Assembly: GCA_038237745.1 (NCBI GenBank)
Contig: JBBRYJ010000004.1
Span: 62,001-126,000, forward strand
Length of the DNA: 64,000 nucleotides
Source: DASQEH01 sp038237745
GTDB taxonomy: Bacteria; Actinomycetota; Actinomycetes; Propionibacteriales; Nocardioidaceae
Direction of reading: 5' to 3'
The position numbers and the translations under genes were made by a program. The notes under the pieces were generated by a model. That model was not told the origin of the DNA and ran no database searches. It was given only the letters and a program-made list of their open reading frames with translations. Positions 42,865-51,969 of the stretch are shown here, one piece after another; the stretch's first letter is position 1; each line of letters starts with the position of its first letter.

Positions 42865-44448
42865 GTGTTCAACACGCTCCAGGACCGCCTCAACGCGACG
42901 TTCAAGAACCTTCGCGGCAAGGGCAGGCTGTCCGACGCTGACATCGAGGCCACCTGTCGCGAGATCCGGGTCGCCCTCCTCGAGGCCGATGTGGCGCTGC
43001 CCGCGGTGCGTGAGTTCATCGCGCGGGTGCGTGAACGGGCCAAGGGCGCTGAGGTCAGTGAGGCGCTGAACCCGGCCCAACAGGTGATCAAAATCGTCAA
43101 CGACGAGCTCGTCACGATCCTCGGCGGCGAGACCAGGCGGTTGCGGTTCGCCAAGACGGCGCCGACGGTCATCATGCTGGCCGGGCTGCAGGGGTCCGGA
43201 AAGACGACGCTCGCGGGAAAGCTCGGGCGTTGGCTCAAGGAGCAGGGTCGCACGCCCATGCTGGTGGCGGCCGACCTCCAAAGACCGAATGCCGTCAACC
43301 AGCTCGAGGTCGTGGGCGGGCGGGCCGGCGTGGCAGTATTCGCACCCGAGCGAGGCAACGGTGTCGGCGACCCAGTCGCGGTCGCGCGCGCAGCCATCGT
43401 CGAGGCGCGGCGCAAGCTGTACGACGTCGTCGTGGTCGACACCGCTGGTCGCCTCGGGATCGACGCCGAGCTGATGCAGCAGGCCGCAGAGATCCGCGAC
43501 GCGGTGCAGCCCGACGAGACGCTCTTCGTCGTCGACGCGATGATCGGCCAGGACGCCGTGGTCACGGCACAGGCGTTCCTCGAAGGGGTCGGCTTCACCG
43601 GCGTTGTCTTGTCGAAGCTCGACGGAGACGCGCGTGGCGGCGCCGCCCTGTCCGTCGCCCAGGTGACCGGTCGGCAGGTCATGTTCGCCTCGAACGGCGA
43701 GAAGCTGACCGACTTCGACGTGTTCCACCCCGACCGGATGGCGTCGCGCATCCTGGGGATGGGCGACATGCTCACGCTGATCGAGCAGGCCGAGAAGGCG
43801 TTCGACGCCGACTCTGCAGCAAAGGCCGCGGCCAAGCTGCAGGGAAAGGGTGGCGACTTCACTCTCGACGACTTCCTGGAGCAGATGCAGGCGGTGCGCA
43901 AGATGGGATCGCTCTCGAAGATCATGGGCATGATCCCCGGGATGGGGCAGTTCCGCGACCAGCTCGAGAACTTCGACGACCGAGAGATCGACCGGATCCA
44001 GGCACTCATCCTGTCCATGACACCGGCCGAGCGGGCGAACCCCAAGATGATCGACGGCTCCCGTCGCAGCCGCATCGCTCGCGGCGCCGGGCGCGCGGTG
44101 AGTGATGTCAACCAGCTCGTCGACCGCTTCTTCGAGGCCCGCAAGATGATGATGTCGATGGCCGGGGGTGGGGGAATGCCAGGGCTCCCGGGGATGCCGG
44201 GTATGGGCGGCAAGCGCACCAAGGCCCGACAGCAGGCGCCCCAGAAGCGCAGCAAGCGCGGCTCGGGGAACCCCGCCAAGCGAGCAGCCCAGGCGCACGC
44301 AGCCGCCGTCCAGCCTGCCGAGGCGACAGCGAGCGGGGCCGCCGCGTTCGGGTTCGGCGGCACGAGCGGCAAGGCTGACACGTCGATCGACGCGACAGAC
44401 CCGGCCAAGGGGTTCGAGCTCCCCGAGGATCTCCGCGGCTTGCTGTAG
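42865..44448 (+). CDS. ffh: signal recognition particle protein Ffh
   Basis: 527 residues from GTG 42865, which gives the canonical N-terminus VFNTLQDRLNATFKNLRGKG. G domain: GLQGSGKTT (about 109), DTAGRLGIDAEL, SKLDGDARGG. The C-terminal M domain is methionine-rich (KIMGMIPGMGQ, KMMMSMAGGGG), followed by a basic, Ala-rich tail. Binds signal sequences and 4.5S RNA and works with FtsY. Confidence 0.97.
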   Translation: MFNTLQDRLNATFKNLRGKGRLSDADIEATCREIRVALLEADVALPAVREFIARVRERAKGAEVSEALNPAQQVIKIVNDELVTILGGETRRLRFAKTAPTVIMLAGLQGSGKTTLAGKLGRWLKEQGRTPMLVAADLQRPNAVNQLEVVGGRAGVAVFAPERGNGVGDPVAVARAAIVEARRKLYDVVVVDTAGRLGIDAELMQQAAEIRDAVQPDETLFVVDAMIGQDAVVTAQAFLEGVGFTGVVLSKLDGDARGGAALSVAQVTGRQVMFASNGEKLTDFDVFHPDRMASRILGMGDMLTLIEQAEKAFDADSAAKAAAKLQGKGGDFTLDDFLEQMQAVRKMGSLSKIMGMIPGMGQFRDQLENFDDREIDRIQALILSMTPAERANPKMIDGSRRSRIARGAGRAVSDVNQLVDRFFEARKMMMSMAGGGGMPGLPGMPGMGGKRTKARQQAPQKRSKRGSGNPAKRAAQAHAAAVQPAEATASGAAAFGFGGTSGKADTSIDATDPAKGFELPEDLRGLL

Positions 44449-44511
44449 CCGGCTGACCGACTGGGTGTCTCACCAGGGCCAGTGGTTGCCCGTTCCGGTA
44501 GCGTCTCGCCC

Positions 44512-45588
44512 GTGAGCGAGTGCTACAAGGTGAGCGGTGTCGTGCTGCCCGGCGGAGAGCACCGCGACCTGTACGTCGTCGACGGTCTGGTGAGCTACGA
44601 GCCCGTGGCCGACGCAGAGAAGGTGGCGTCGGGCTGGATCGTCCCGGGACTGGTCGACGCCCACTGCCACATCGGGCTCGACGAACATGGCGCTGTGCCT
44701 GACGAGGTCAGTGAGGAGCAGGCGCTCGTCGACCGCGGCGCGGGCACGTTGCTCGTGCGGGACGCCGGCTCGGCGGCCGACACCCGTTGGATCGACATGC
44801 GGGAGGACCTTCCTCGGGTGATCCGGGCGGGCAGGCACATCGCACGGCCGAAGCGCTACATCCGCAACTACGCCCACGAGGTCGAGCCGGAGGAGCTGTC
44901 GGCCTGCGTCGTGCGAGAGGCTCAGCGCAGTGACGGCTGGGTCAAGCTCGTGGGCGACTGGATCGATCGCGATACAGGCGATCTCGCTCCGAGCTGGCCC
45001 GCCGAGGCGCTGTCTGCGGCGATCGCCGCGGCGCACCAGCAGGGAGCCAGAGTCACCGCCCACGTCTTCGGTGAGGAGGCGCTGCCCGACCTGCTGGCAG
45101 CCGGCATCGACTGCATCGAGCACGGCACGGGCCTGTCGGTCGACCTCATCGACGATATGGCTGCGCACGGGGTGGCCCTTGTCCCGACCGTCCGGCAGCT
45201 CGAACAGTTTCCGGCGTACGCGGCAGCCGGCGAGGCGAAGTTCCCGCAGTACGCCGCTCACATGCGCGACCTTTTCTCCCGTCGGCACGAGACGGTCGGC
45301 GCCGCATACGAGGCCGGGGTGCCTATCTACGCCGGTACGGACGCGGGCGGGGTGCTGCCTCACGGACTGATCGCGGAGGAGGTCGCCCTGCTGAACGCCT
45401 ACGGTCTGTCGACCTCGGACGCGCTGGGCGCAGCATCGTGGGCGGCGAGGTCGTGGCTACGCAGGCCCGCACGACTGGACGAGGGAGACGGCGCCGACTT
45501 CGTCGTCTACGATGCCGACCCGCTGGAAGACCTCTCGGTGCTGGCGCATCCCAGCCGCATCGTGCTCCGTGGCCTCGTCGTCGCCTGA
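44512..45588 (+). CDS. amidohydrolase family protein
   Basis: 358 residues from GTG 44512. Metal-binding DAHCHIGLDEH near the N-terminus, then TAHVFGEEALPDLLAAGIDCIEHG, and the conserved Asp in YAGTDAGGVLPHG. Close to imidazolonepropionase-like and prolidase-like amidohydrolases. Acts on a C-N bond of an unknown small molecule. A common neighbour of ffh in actinobacteria. Confidence 0.88.
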   Translation: MSECYKVSGVVLPGGEHRDLYVVDGLVSYEPVADAEKVASGWIVPGLVDAHCHIGLDEHGAVPDEVSEEQALVDRGAGTLLVRDAGSAADTRWIDMREDLPRVIRAGRHIARPKRYIRNYAHEVEPEELSACVVREAQRSDGWVKLVGDWIDRDTGDLAPSWPAEALSAAIAAAHQQGARVTAHVFGEEALPDLLAAGIDCIEHGTGLSVDLIDDMAAHGVALVPTVRQLEQFPAYAAAGEAKFPQYAAHMRDLFSRRHETVGAAYEAGVPIYAGTDAGGVLPHGLIAEEVALLNAYGLSTSDALGAASWAARSWLRRPARLDEGDGADFVVYDADPLEDLSVLAHPSRIVLRGLVVA

Positions 45589-45602
45589 CCCGGACTGCTG
45601 AA

Positions 45603-45643
45603 GAGCCGGACCGTCGCAGTGCTTCACTGTCACGGTCCGGCTC
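45603..45643. terminator. bidirectional terminator between convergent genes
   Basis: GAGCCGGACCGT pairs with ACGGTCCGGCTC (12 bp), and inside it CAGTG pairs with CACTG. Lies 14 bases after the amidohydrolase stop and 15 before the fdhA stop on the other strand, so it serves both transcripts. Confidence 0.75.
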
Positions 45644-45658
45644 ACCTACGACAGCAGG

Positions 45659-46894
45659 TCAGGCAGCGTCGGATGCGGAGACGCCGAGATACCCGTTGGG
45701 GTCGAGCACGTACTTCTTCGAGGAGCCGGCGTCGAACTCCTTGTAGCCTCGGGGAGCGTCATCGATGGAGATGGCGGTGGCGTTGACAGCCTTCGCGATC
45801 TGCACGCGGTCGTGCAGGATCGCCATCATCAGCCCCCGGTGGTACTTCATCACCGGGCACTGGCCGGTCATGAAGCTGTGTGACTTCGACCAGCCCAGCC
45901 CGATCTGGATCGACAGCGACCCCTGCTTGGCGGCGTCGTCGGCGGCCCCGGGGTCCCCGGTCACGTAGAGACCCGGTATGCCGATGCCACCGCCGGCTCG
46001 CGCGATGTCCATCATCGAGTTGAGCACCGTTGCAGGCTGCTCGTCACCGGAGCTGCTTCCATGGCCGCGGGCCTCGAAGCCGACGGCGTCCACCGCGCAG
46101 TCGACCTCCGGCACACCGAGAATCTGCTCGATCTGGTCCTTGGGATCGCCCTTGGAGACGTCGACGGTCTCGGCCCCGAAGCTGCGGGCCTGCGCCAATC
46201 GGTCCTCGTTGAGGTCCGCGACGATGACAGCTGATGCCCCGAGGAGCAGCGCCGACGCGGCGGCGGCGAGGCCGACCGGACCCGCGCCGGCGACGTACAC
46301 CGTGGACCCGACCTGCACCCCTGCCGTCACGCAGCCGTGGAAGCCGGTCGGAAAGATGTCCGAGAGCATCGTGAGGTCGAGGATCTTCTCCATCGCCTGG
46401 TCCTTGTCCGGGAACCTGAGCAGGTTCCAGTCGGCATAGGGCACCGCGACGTACTGCGCCTGGCCTCCGACCCAGCCACCCATGTCGACGTAGCCGTACG
46501 CCGAGCCCGGTCGGTCGGGGTTGACGTTGAGGCAGATGCCGGTCTTTCCCTCCTTGCAGTTGCGACAGCGGCCGCACGCGATGTTGAAGGGTACGGAACA
46601 CAGGTCGCCGACCTTGATGTACTCGACGCCGGGGCCGACCTCCACGACCTCACCGGTGATCTCGTGACCGAGGATCAGGCCCTCGGGAGCAGTCGTACGG
46701 CCGCGGACCATGTGCTGGTCGCTGCCGCAGATGTTGGTGGCGACGGTCTTCAGGATCGCCGCGTGGGGGAGCTGCCGTCCCACGTTGTCGGGGTTGACTC
46801 CCGGGCCGTCCTTGAGCTCGAACGTCGGGTAGTCGATCGTCTGGACTTCTACCTTGCCGCGACCCGTGTAGGCAACAGCCTTGTTGTCTGCCAT
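45659..46894 (-). CDS. fdhA: glutathione-independent formaldehyde dehydrogenase
   Basis: 411 residues. Zinc-dependent medium-chain dehydrogenase. Catalytic zinc Cys in TNICGSDQHMVRGR, His-Glu in LGHEITGEV, structural zinc Cys cluster CGRCRNCKEGKTGIC, and Rossmann motif GAGPVGLAAA. The insert and overall length match Pseudomonas putida FdhA, which oxidises formaldehyde with tightly bound NAD. Possibly linked to the fhs genes at 55 kb through one-carbon metabolism (inference). Not part of the usual ffh-rpsP order. Confidence 0.9.
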   Translation of the reverse strand: MADNKAVAYTGRGKVEVQTIDYPTFELKDGPGVNPDNVGRQLPHAAILKTVATNICGSDQHMVRGRTTAPEGLILGHEITGEVVEVGPGVEYIKVGDLCSVPFNIACGRCRNCKEGKTGICLNVNPDRPGSAYGYVDMGGWVGGQAQYVAVPYADWNLLRFPDKDQAMEKILDLTMLSDIFPTGFHGCVTAGVQVGSTVYVAGAGPVGLAAAASALLLGASAVIVADLNEDRLAQARSFGAETVDVSKGDPKDQIEQILGVPEVDCAVDAVGFEARGHGSSSGDEQPATVLNSMMDIARAGGGIGIPGLYVTGDPGAADDAAKQGSLSIQIGLGWSKSHSFMTGQCPVMKYHRGLMMAILHDRVQIAKAVNATAISIDDAPRGYKEFDAGSSKKYVLDPNGYLGVSASDAA

Positions 46895-47211
46895 AAAGAA
46901 CCAGCCCTTCTCGTGCGCCAGCAGGCGCTGGCGCCGTCAATGCACCCTGCGCCCGAGCCGCAGGCGGACGCGTCCTTGCGCCCGGATTTCCACCATAGTC
47001 ACAACGGCGCTGATCGGCAGTTCCCGATTCAGGAGCACGAGAGCCGCCGAAGCGCGATTGGATCGAGCTGAGAGGGTCTGGCAGAATGTGGCGCAGCCTG
47101 GGTCGTTTCGGTCCCTCTCATACCGCTCCGCCCAGGTCCTGTGCGACATCGCCCGGCCCCCACCTGCGGCGTTGTCCACCATCCTTCAGACAACAAGGAG
47201 ACACCACAGAC
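46895..47211. other. divergent intergenic region between fdhA and rpsP
   Basis: No gene. Contains a candidate rpsP promoter (47058-47087), a long rpsP leader of about 120 bases, and presumably the fdhA promoter. No riboswitch fold is obvious. Confidence 0.4.
47058..47087 (+). promoter_or_regulatory. candidate promoter of the rpsP operon
   Basis: TTGGAT (47058-47063), an 18-base spacer and CAGAAT (47082-47087), about 120 bases before rpsP. Confidence 0.45.
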
Positions 47212-47922
47212 GTGGCCGTCAAGATAAGGCTCAAGCGCATGGGCAAGATCCGTGCGCCGTACTACCGCATCGTCGTCGCCGACTCACGCACGAAGCGCGA
47301 CGGCCGTGTCATCGAGGAGATCGGCAAATATCACCCCAAGGAGGACCCGAGCTTCATCGAGGTCGACTCAGAGCGTGCCCTCTACTGGCTCGGCGTCGGG
47401 GCACAGCCGAGCGAGCCTGTCGCCGCCATCCTCAAGGTCACCGGTGACTGGCAGGCGTTCAAGGGAGAGGCCGCCCCTGCCCCGATGAAGGTCGCCGAGG
47501 CACGCCCCGACAAGTCGGAACTGTTCAACGAGGCTCTCAAAGAGTCCCTCGGCGAGCCCAAGACCGAGGCGGTGACCGGCCGGCGACCCAGTGCCAAGAA
47601 GGCGGCATCAGCCGAGGTGCCGGCTAAGCCAGCCGACGAGCCGGCTGCTTCTGGCTCCGCCAAGCCTGCCGACGAGCCGCCCGCTTCTGACACGGCCATG
47701 CCCGCGGACGAGCCGGCTACTGCTGAGTCGACCCCGGCGGTTGACGAGCCGGTCACGGGCGTCGAATCTTCGGCGGTCGGGACCCCGGAAGAGGAGACGC
47801 CGGTCAGCGAGACGTCTCCCGTCGGCGAGGCCGCTGCTGAGGAAGCGCCCACTGACGACGCCCCCGCCGACACAGAGGCCAGCGCGGCTCGCCCGACCGG
47901 CGACAGCCCAGCCGAGGCGTGA
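47212..47922 (+). CDS. rpsP: 30S ribosomal protein S16 (bS16) with long acidic C-terminal extension
   Basis: 236 residues, GTG start with AAGGAG 10 bases upstream. Residues 1-85 are normal bS16 (AVKIRLKRMGKIRAPYYRIVV, GRVIEEIGKYHPKE). The remaining 150 residues are Ala/Glu/Pro/Thr/Asp-rich and include repeated PADEPAAS-like units. Bacterial bS16 is usually 80-160 residues; actinobacterial tails are common but this is long. The tail is probably disordered and solvent-exposed. Confidence 0.95.
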   Translation: MAVKIRLKRMGKIRAPYYRIVVADSRTKRDGRVIEEIGKYHPKEDPSFIEVDSERALYWLGVGAQPSEPVAAILKVTGDWQAFKGEAAPAPMKVAEARPDKSELFNEALKESLGEPKTEAVTGRRPSAKKAASAEVPAKPADEPAASGSAKPADEPPASDTAMPADEPATAESTPAVDEPVTGVESSAVGTPEEETPVSETSPVGEAAAEEAPTDDAPADTEASAARPTGDSPAEA

Positions 47923-48191
47923 GCGTGCTGACCGAGGCGCTCGAACACCTCGTGCGAGGGATCGCGAGCTTCCCGGACGACGTGAGTGTGTTGGCGCGAC
48001 CCCAGCGCGGCCGCAACCCCCGCTTCGCGGGCCGTGGGGAGACCCTCGAGGTGCGCGTCAACCCCGACGACCTCGGTCGCGTCATCGGTAGGGGCGGCCG
48101 TACCGCCACCGCACTGCGGACGGTCCTGCTGGCCCTGAGTGGTCAGGAGAGCGTCAGGATCGACTTCGTCGACGTGGACCGGCGCCACTGA
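47919..48191 (+). CDS. khpA: KH-domain RNA-binding protein KhpA
   Basis: 90 residues, GTG start overlapping rpsP by four bases (GTGA). The KH GxxG loop is in LGRVIGRGGRTATALR. Small KH proteins here (YlqC/KhpA) pair with KhpB/Jag to bind RNA. Between rpsP and rimM, the standard place. Confidence 0.94.
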   Translation: MSVLTEALEHLVRGIASFPDDVSVLARPQRGRNPRFAGRGETLEVRVNPDDLGRVIGRGGRTATALRTVLLALSGQESVRIDFVDVDRRH

Positions 48192-48763
48192 CACCGCAGC
48201 GCGCGGAGACCGTCGAGCTGCTGGTCGGCAGGGTAGGCCGGGCCCACGGCGTGCGAGGCGACGTGATCGTCGACGTACGGACAGACGAGCCCGACCGGCG
48301 CCTCGCGCCGGGTACGACGTTCGAGACGGCCCGCGGCGAGCTCACCATCGACGCCAGTCGCTGGCACGGACGTCACCTTCTCGTCGCCTTTGACGGGGTG
48401 CGCGACCGGGGGGCTGCTGAGGCCCTGCGGAGCCTCGAGCTTCGGGTCACCGTCTCGGCCGACGAGCGTCCTGACGACCCGGACGACTTCTACGACCATC
48501 ACCTTGTTGGCCTACGTGCTGAGGGCCAGGACGGTCAGGCGCTGGGTGACGTCATCGATGTCCTACACCTCCCGGCGCAGGACGTCCTCGTCGTCCGCCA
48601 CGACGGGAGGGACGTCCTGGTGCCGTTCGTCGTCGCCCTGGTCCCCCTCGTCGACGTTGCTGCCGGACGGCTCGTCATCGTCGACCAACCGGGACTGCTG
48701 AGCGACGAGACAACCGTCCCCCCAGACGCGGCGGGCCCTGTAGCCGACCAGACGGGAGCGTGA
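48188..48763 (+). CDS. rimM: 16S rRNA processing protein RimM (apparent CTG start)
   Basis: RimM N-domain (LLVGRVGRAHGVRGDVIVDVRTDEPDRR) and PRC-barrel C-domain (DDFYDHHLVGLRA, LVPFVVALVP) are clear. The conserved LVGRVGRAHG lies upstream of the first ATG/GTG/TTG in frame (GTG 48251), so that start would remove the core of the N-domain. CTG at 48188-48190 overlaps the khpA stop as CTGA and gives 191 residues, a normal RimM. An internal CTG is also possible. RimM helps 30S head maturation and binds uS19. Confidence 0.88.
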   Translation: MTPQRAETVELLVGRVGRAHGVRGDVIVDVRTDEPDRRLAPGTTFETARGELTIDASRWHGRHLLVAFDGVRDRGAAEALRSLELRVTVSADERPDDPDDFYDHHLVGLRAEGQDGQALGDVIDVLHLPAQDVLVVRHDGRDVLVPFVVALVPLVDVAAGRLVIVDQPGLLSDETTVPPDAAGPVADQTGA

Positions 48764-48767
48764 GCGG

Positions 48768-49553
48768 GTGCGCGTCGACGTGGTCTCGATCTTTCCCGAC
48801 TACCTCAAGCCGCTCGAGCTGTCCCTGCTCGGACGGGCCAGGGCCGATGGGCTGGTCACCGTCCGGGTGCATGACCTCCGCTCGTGGACGCACGACCGTC
48901 ATCGCACGGTCGACGACACTCCCTACGGTGGCGGAGCCGGAATGGTGATGAGGCCCGACCCCTGGGGTGACGCCATCGACGACGTCGTCGAGGGCGCCCC
49001 TGGTCCGGCTCATCTCGTGGTTCCGACTCCGGCAGGGGTGACGTTCACCCAGTCGGCTGCCGCGCGTCTCGCGAGGTGTCCGCGCCTGATTTTCGCCTGT
49101 GGGCGCTACGAGGGTATCGACCAGCGGGTCGTGGACCATTTCACGACGCGGATGCCGGTGGAGGAGGTCAGCGTAGGCGACTACGTGCTCAGCGGCGGCG
49201 AGGTGGCTGCGATGGTGATCATCGAGGCCGTCGTACGGCTGCTGCCCGGCGTCCTCGGAAACCCCGCCTCTCTCGAGGAGGAGTCGCACCTCACAGTCGG
49301 CGGCGGTGGCCTCTTGGAGTACCCCGTCTACACGAAACCACCTCACTGGCGTGGCCTGGACGTGCCTGACATCCTGCTGTCGGGCCACCACGCGCGAATC
49401 ACTCGGTGGAGGCGGGACGAGTCGCTGCGCCGCACGGCGCGAAGGAGGCCGGACCTGATAGCCGCGGTCGAGTCGACCCTCACTGACGACGACCGGGCGG
49501 TCTTGGCCGGCGAACCCCCGGCGAGCGGCGACCAGGAGCAATGCGGCGGGTGA
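48768..49553 (+). CDS. trmD: tRNA (guanine(37)-N1)-methyltransferase
   Basis: 261 residues, GTG start 4 bases after rimM. SPOUT-fold signatures: VVSIFPDYLKPLE, DDTPYGGGAGMVM, CGRYEGIDQRV and VGDYVLSGGEVAAM (knot region). Methylates G37 to prevent frameshifting. Slightly longer than average at the C-terminus. Confidence 0.97.
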   Translation: MRVDVVSIFPDYLKPLELSLLGRARADGLVTVRVHDLRSWTHDRHRTVDDTPYGGGAGMVMRPDPWGDAIDDVVEGAPGPAHLVVPTPAGVTFTQSAAARLARCPRLIFACGRYEGIDQRVVDHFTTRMPVEEVSVGDYVLSGGEVAAMVIIEAVVRLLPGVLGNPASLEEESHLTVGGGGLLEYPVYTKPPHWRGLDVPDILLSGHHARITRWRRDESLRRTARRRPDLIAAVESTLTDDDRAVLAGEPPASGDQEQCGG

Positions 49554-49769
49554 GCGGAGAGACCGACGTAATGCGCTCGGGTCTCGCGCCAATTTAGGGG
49601 AACACCGGCTCCCTGTGGCAAACTTGCCCGTTGGTGTCGTACGTCCCGAGGCCTCGGCCGAATGCCGGATCTGCCACCGGGGATCCGTGCGAGATGTCCG
49701 CCACCTCCCCGACGAAGCACCACACAACGCGTAGGTGACCTGTGGCACCGACGAGGAAAGTGATCCGCC

Positions 49770-50132
49770 ATGACCAATACCATCGACGCACTTGCGGCAT
49801 CGACCAGGCGCGACGACGTCCCTGAGTTCCGACCCGGAGACACGCTCAAGGTGCACGTCAAGGTCGTTGAGGGCACCAGGTCCAGGGTGCAGCTCTTCCA
49901 GGGCGTCTGCATCCGCATCCAGGGCTCGGGCATCGGCCGGACCTTCACCGTACGCAAAGTAAGCTTCGGCGTCGGTGTCGAGCGGACTTTCCCTTTGCAC
50001 ACGCCGATCATCGACAGGATCGAGGTCGCGACCCGTGGAGACGTGCGGCGCGCGAAGCTCTACTACCTCCGCAACCTGCGCGGCAAAGCCGCGAAGATCA
50101 AGGAGAAGCGCGAAGCTCCGGTTGCCCGCTGA
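49770..50132 (+). CDS. rplS: 50S ribosomal protein L19 (bL19)
   Basis: 120 residues. FRPGDTLKVHVKVVEGTRSRVQ, FQGVCIRIQGSGIGRTFTVRK and the C-terminal RRAKLYYLRNLRGKAAKIKE are diagnostic. Separated from trmD by 216 bases, so it probably has its own promoter there. Confidence 0.97.
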   Translation: MTNTIDALAASTRRDDVPEFRPGDTLKVHVKVVEGTRSRVQLFQGVCIRIQGSGIGRTFTVRKVSFGVGVERTFPLHTPIIDRIEVATRGDVRRAKLYYLRNLRGKAAKIKEKREAPVAR

Positions 50133-50154
50133 GCTCGCGGGTTAGGCTCGCGCG

Positions 50155-51075
50155 GTGACCCCTGGTTCTGGCGGCTCGTCCCCTCCGTCGGAAACCGGCG
50201 GCACCCCGCCCGTCGACGGAGTCTCGACAGGCGAGCACGCCGACGTGGTGACCCCCACCGCGGCAGCCGACGGCACGTCTGACGAGAGCGCTGGTCCACA
50301 GGGCGGCTCGACGCGACGCCGCGGTAAGGAGAGGAAGCAGCTACCGCTGTGGCAGGAGACCATCCTGATGGTCGGCACCGCCGTCGTGCTGGCACTGCTG
50401 ATCAAGACGTTCTTCATCCAGGCGTTCTATATCCCGTCCGGCTCCATGCGCGACACACTGCAGGTGAACGACCGGATCCTGGTCCAGAAGGTGTCGTACT
50501 GGTTCGGGGATGTCCAGCGAGGCGACATCGTCGTGTTCGACGACCCGGCGAACTGGCTCGGCGAGGAAGCAGGTCAGGTGCCGGGCAACGCGCTCACCAA
50601 GGCCATGTCGTTCGTCGGCCTGTACCCCAGCGGCGGTCATCTGGTGAAACGGGTCATCGGCGTCGGTGGTGACACCGTGGCGTGCCAGGCGGGCGAGGTG
50701 AAGGTCAACCGCGTCGGCTTGCAGGAGAGCGGTTACGTCACGTTGGCGCAGAACGCGTGCGACGGCCATTGGAGTGTGGTCGTACCGGCGGACCACATCT
50801 GGGTGCTGGGAGACAACCGCGAGAACTCCGCCGACTCGAGGGCGCACACCGGTGACCCCGGTGGGGGCTACATCCCCGTGGCCGATGTCGTCGGCAAGGC
50901 GTTCGTCATCGTCTGGCCGGTCGACCGCTGGCAGTTCATCCATCGCCCGGCGACCTTCGACAACCCGCAGCTCGACCAGGCGGTGGCCGCGGTCTCGGGC
51001 GCCGCTCCGGCAGGGCCGGTAGCTCTTGTCGTTCCGGCACTGGTGTGGCGCCGCAGGAGAGCTCGGCGCCCATGA
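50155..51075 (+). CDS. lepB: signal peptidase I (first copy)
   Basis: 306 residues, GTG start. A hydrophilic N-terminus (about 1-65), one transmembrane segment (68-90), then catalytic Ser97 in IPSGSM, Lys165 in HLVKRVIG and the box GDNRENSADSR. A second hydrophobic stretch near the C-terminus (AAPAGPVALVVPALVW) suggests a second membrane anchor. Cuts signal peptides of Sec/Tat-exported proteins. Confidence 0.95.
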   Translation: MTPGSGGSSPPSETGGTPPVDGVSTGEHADVVTPTAAADGTSDESAGPQGGSTRRRGKERKQLPLWQETILMVGTAVVLALLIKTFFIQAFYIPSGSMRDTLQVNDRILVQKVSYWFGDVQRGDIVVFDDPANWLGEEAGQVPGNALTKAMSFVGLYPSGGHLVKRVIGVGGDTVACQAGEVKVNRVGLQESGYVTLAQNACDGHWSVVVPADHIWVLGDNRENSADSRAHTGDPGGGYIPVADVVGKAFVIVWPVDRWQFIHRPATFDNPQLDQAVAAVSGAAPAGPVALVVPALVWRRRRARRP

Positions 51076-51956
51076 CCGACGAGCAGGACCGGGGGACACC
51101 GCCCTCGGACGGTCCGTCCGCGACGACGACCAGCGTGACGGGCGAGGGGCGGCTGCCGGTCTCCACTGATGCCTCTCCCTTGGACGACCCTCGGTCCAGA
51201 GGGGCTTCCGCGTCGGACCGGCGCAGGGGCGCCACTTCACCGTCGCGGCGTTCGTTGCTCGGCGGCGCGGGTCGCTTCGTTCGCGAGCTGGTGATCATCG
51301 TCGTCGTCGCACTGCTCGCCTCGGCGCTGCTTAGGGCGTTCGTCGTGCAGGCCTTCTATGTCCCGACCGGGTCGATGCGGCCCGAGATCGAGCTCCAGGA
51401 CCGCATCCTGGTGAGCCGTATCGGTGACATCGAACGCGGCGAGGTCGTGGTGTTCGAGGACCCGGGCGGATGGATCCCGGCCTCGGAGCAGGCCGCCCCT
51501 CCCGGCCCCGTCCGGCGAGCGCTCGAATGGGTGGGCGTGCTGCCGTCATCTGGCCACGAGCACCTGGTCAAACGGGTTGTCGGCCTGCCAGGCGACCATG
51601 TGGTGTGCTGCGTCAAGGGTCGGCTCATGATCAACGGCAGTCCGGTCGACGAGTCGGACCTTGTCTTCCAGAAGCACGGTGCGGCCGACAACGTCGACTT
51701 CGACGTCGTGGTCCCCGCGGACCACATCTTCGTGCTCGGTGATCACCGGTACAGGTCGGGAGACTCGTCTCGACATCTCTTCGGACAGGACGCCTTCATC
51801 CCGACAGACCTCGTGACGGGGCGGGCATTCGCGGTGATCTGGCCGACGGGCGACGCCCATATCCTCCACATTCCGAGCGCATACGACAACGTGCCCTCCG
51901 GCCAGACACCACCGCGGAAAGGTGTCGTAAACCCCGTCCGCCCTGGCGGGCGCTGA
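51072..51956 (+). CDS. lepB: signal peptidase I (second copy)
   Basis: 294 residues from ATG 51072, overlapping the first copy's stop (ATGA); GTG 51045 is possible. One transmembrane segment (72-90), catalytic Ser101 in VPTGSM, Lys167 in HLVKRVVG. The last conserved box is GDHRYRSGDSSRH, where the first copy has GDNRENSADSR, and there is no C-terminal hydrophobic anchor. So the two copies probably differ in substrate range. Confidence 0.94.
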   Translation: MTDEQDRGTPPSDGPSATTTSVTGEGRLPVSTDASPLDDPRSRGASASDRRRGATSPSRRSLLGGAGRFVRELVIIVVVALLASALLRAFVVQAFYVPTGSMRPEIELQDRILVSRIGDIERGEVVVFEDPGGWIPASEQAAPPGPVRRALEWVGVLPSSGHEHLVKRVVGLPGDHVVCCVKGRLMINGSPVDESDLVFQKHGAADNVDFDVVVPADHIFVLGDHRYRSGDSSRHLFGQDAFIPTDLVTGRAFAVIWPTGDAHILHIPSAYDNVPSGQTPPRKGVVNPVRPGGR

Positions 51957-51969
51957 CGTCGAGAACCGC

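Noticed and set aside
49554..49769. Possible ribosomal-protein leader or riboswitch before rplS
   Set aside because: Several GC-rich hairpins can be drawn, but none matches a leader I can name, and any 200 bases of this composition would fold.
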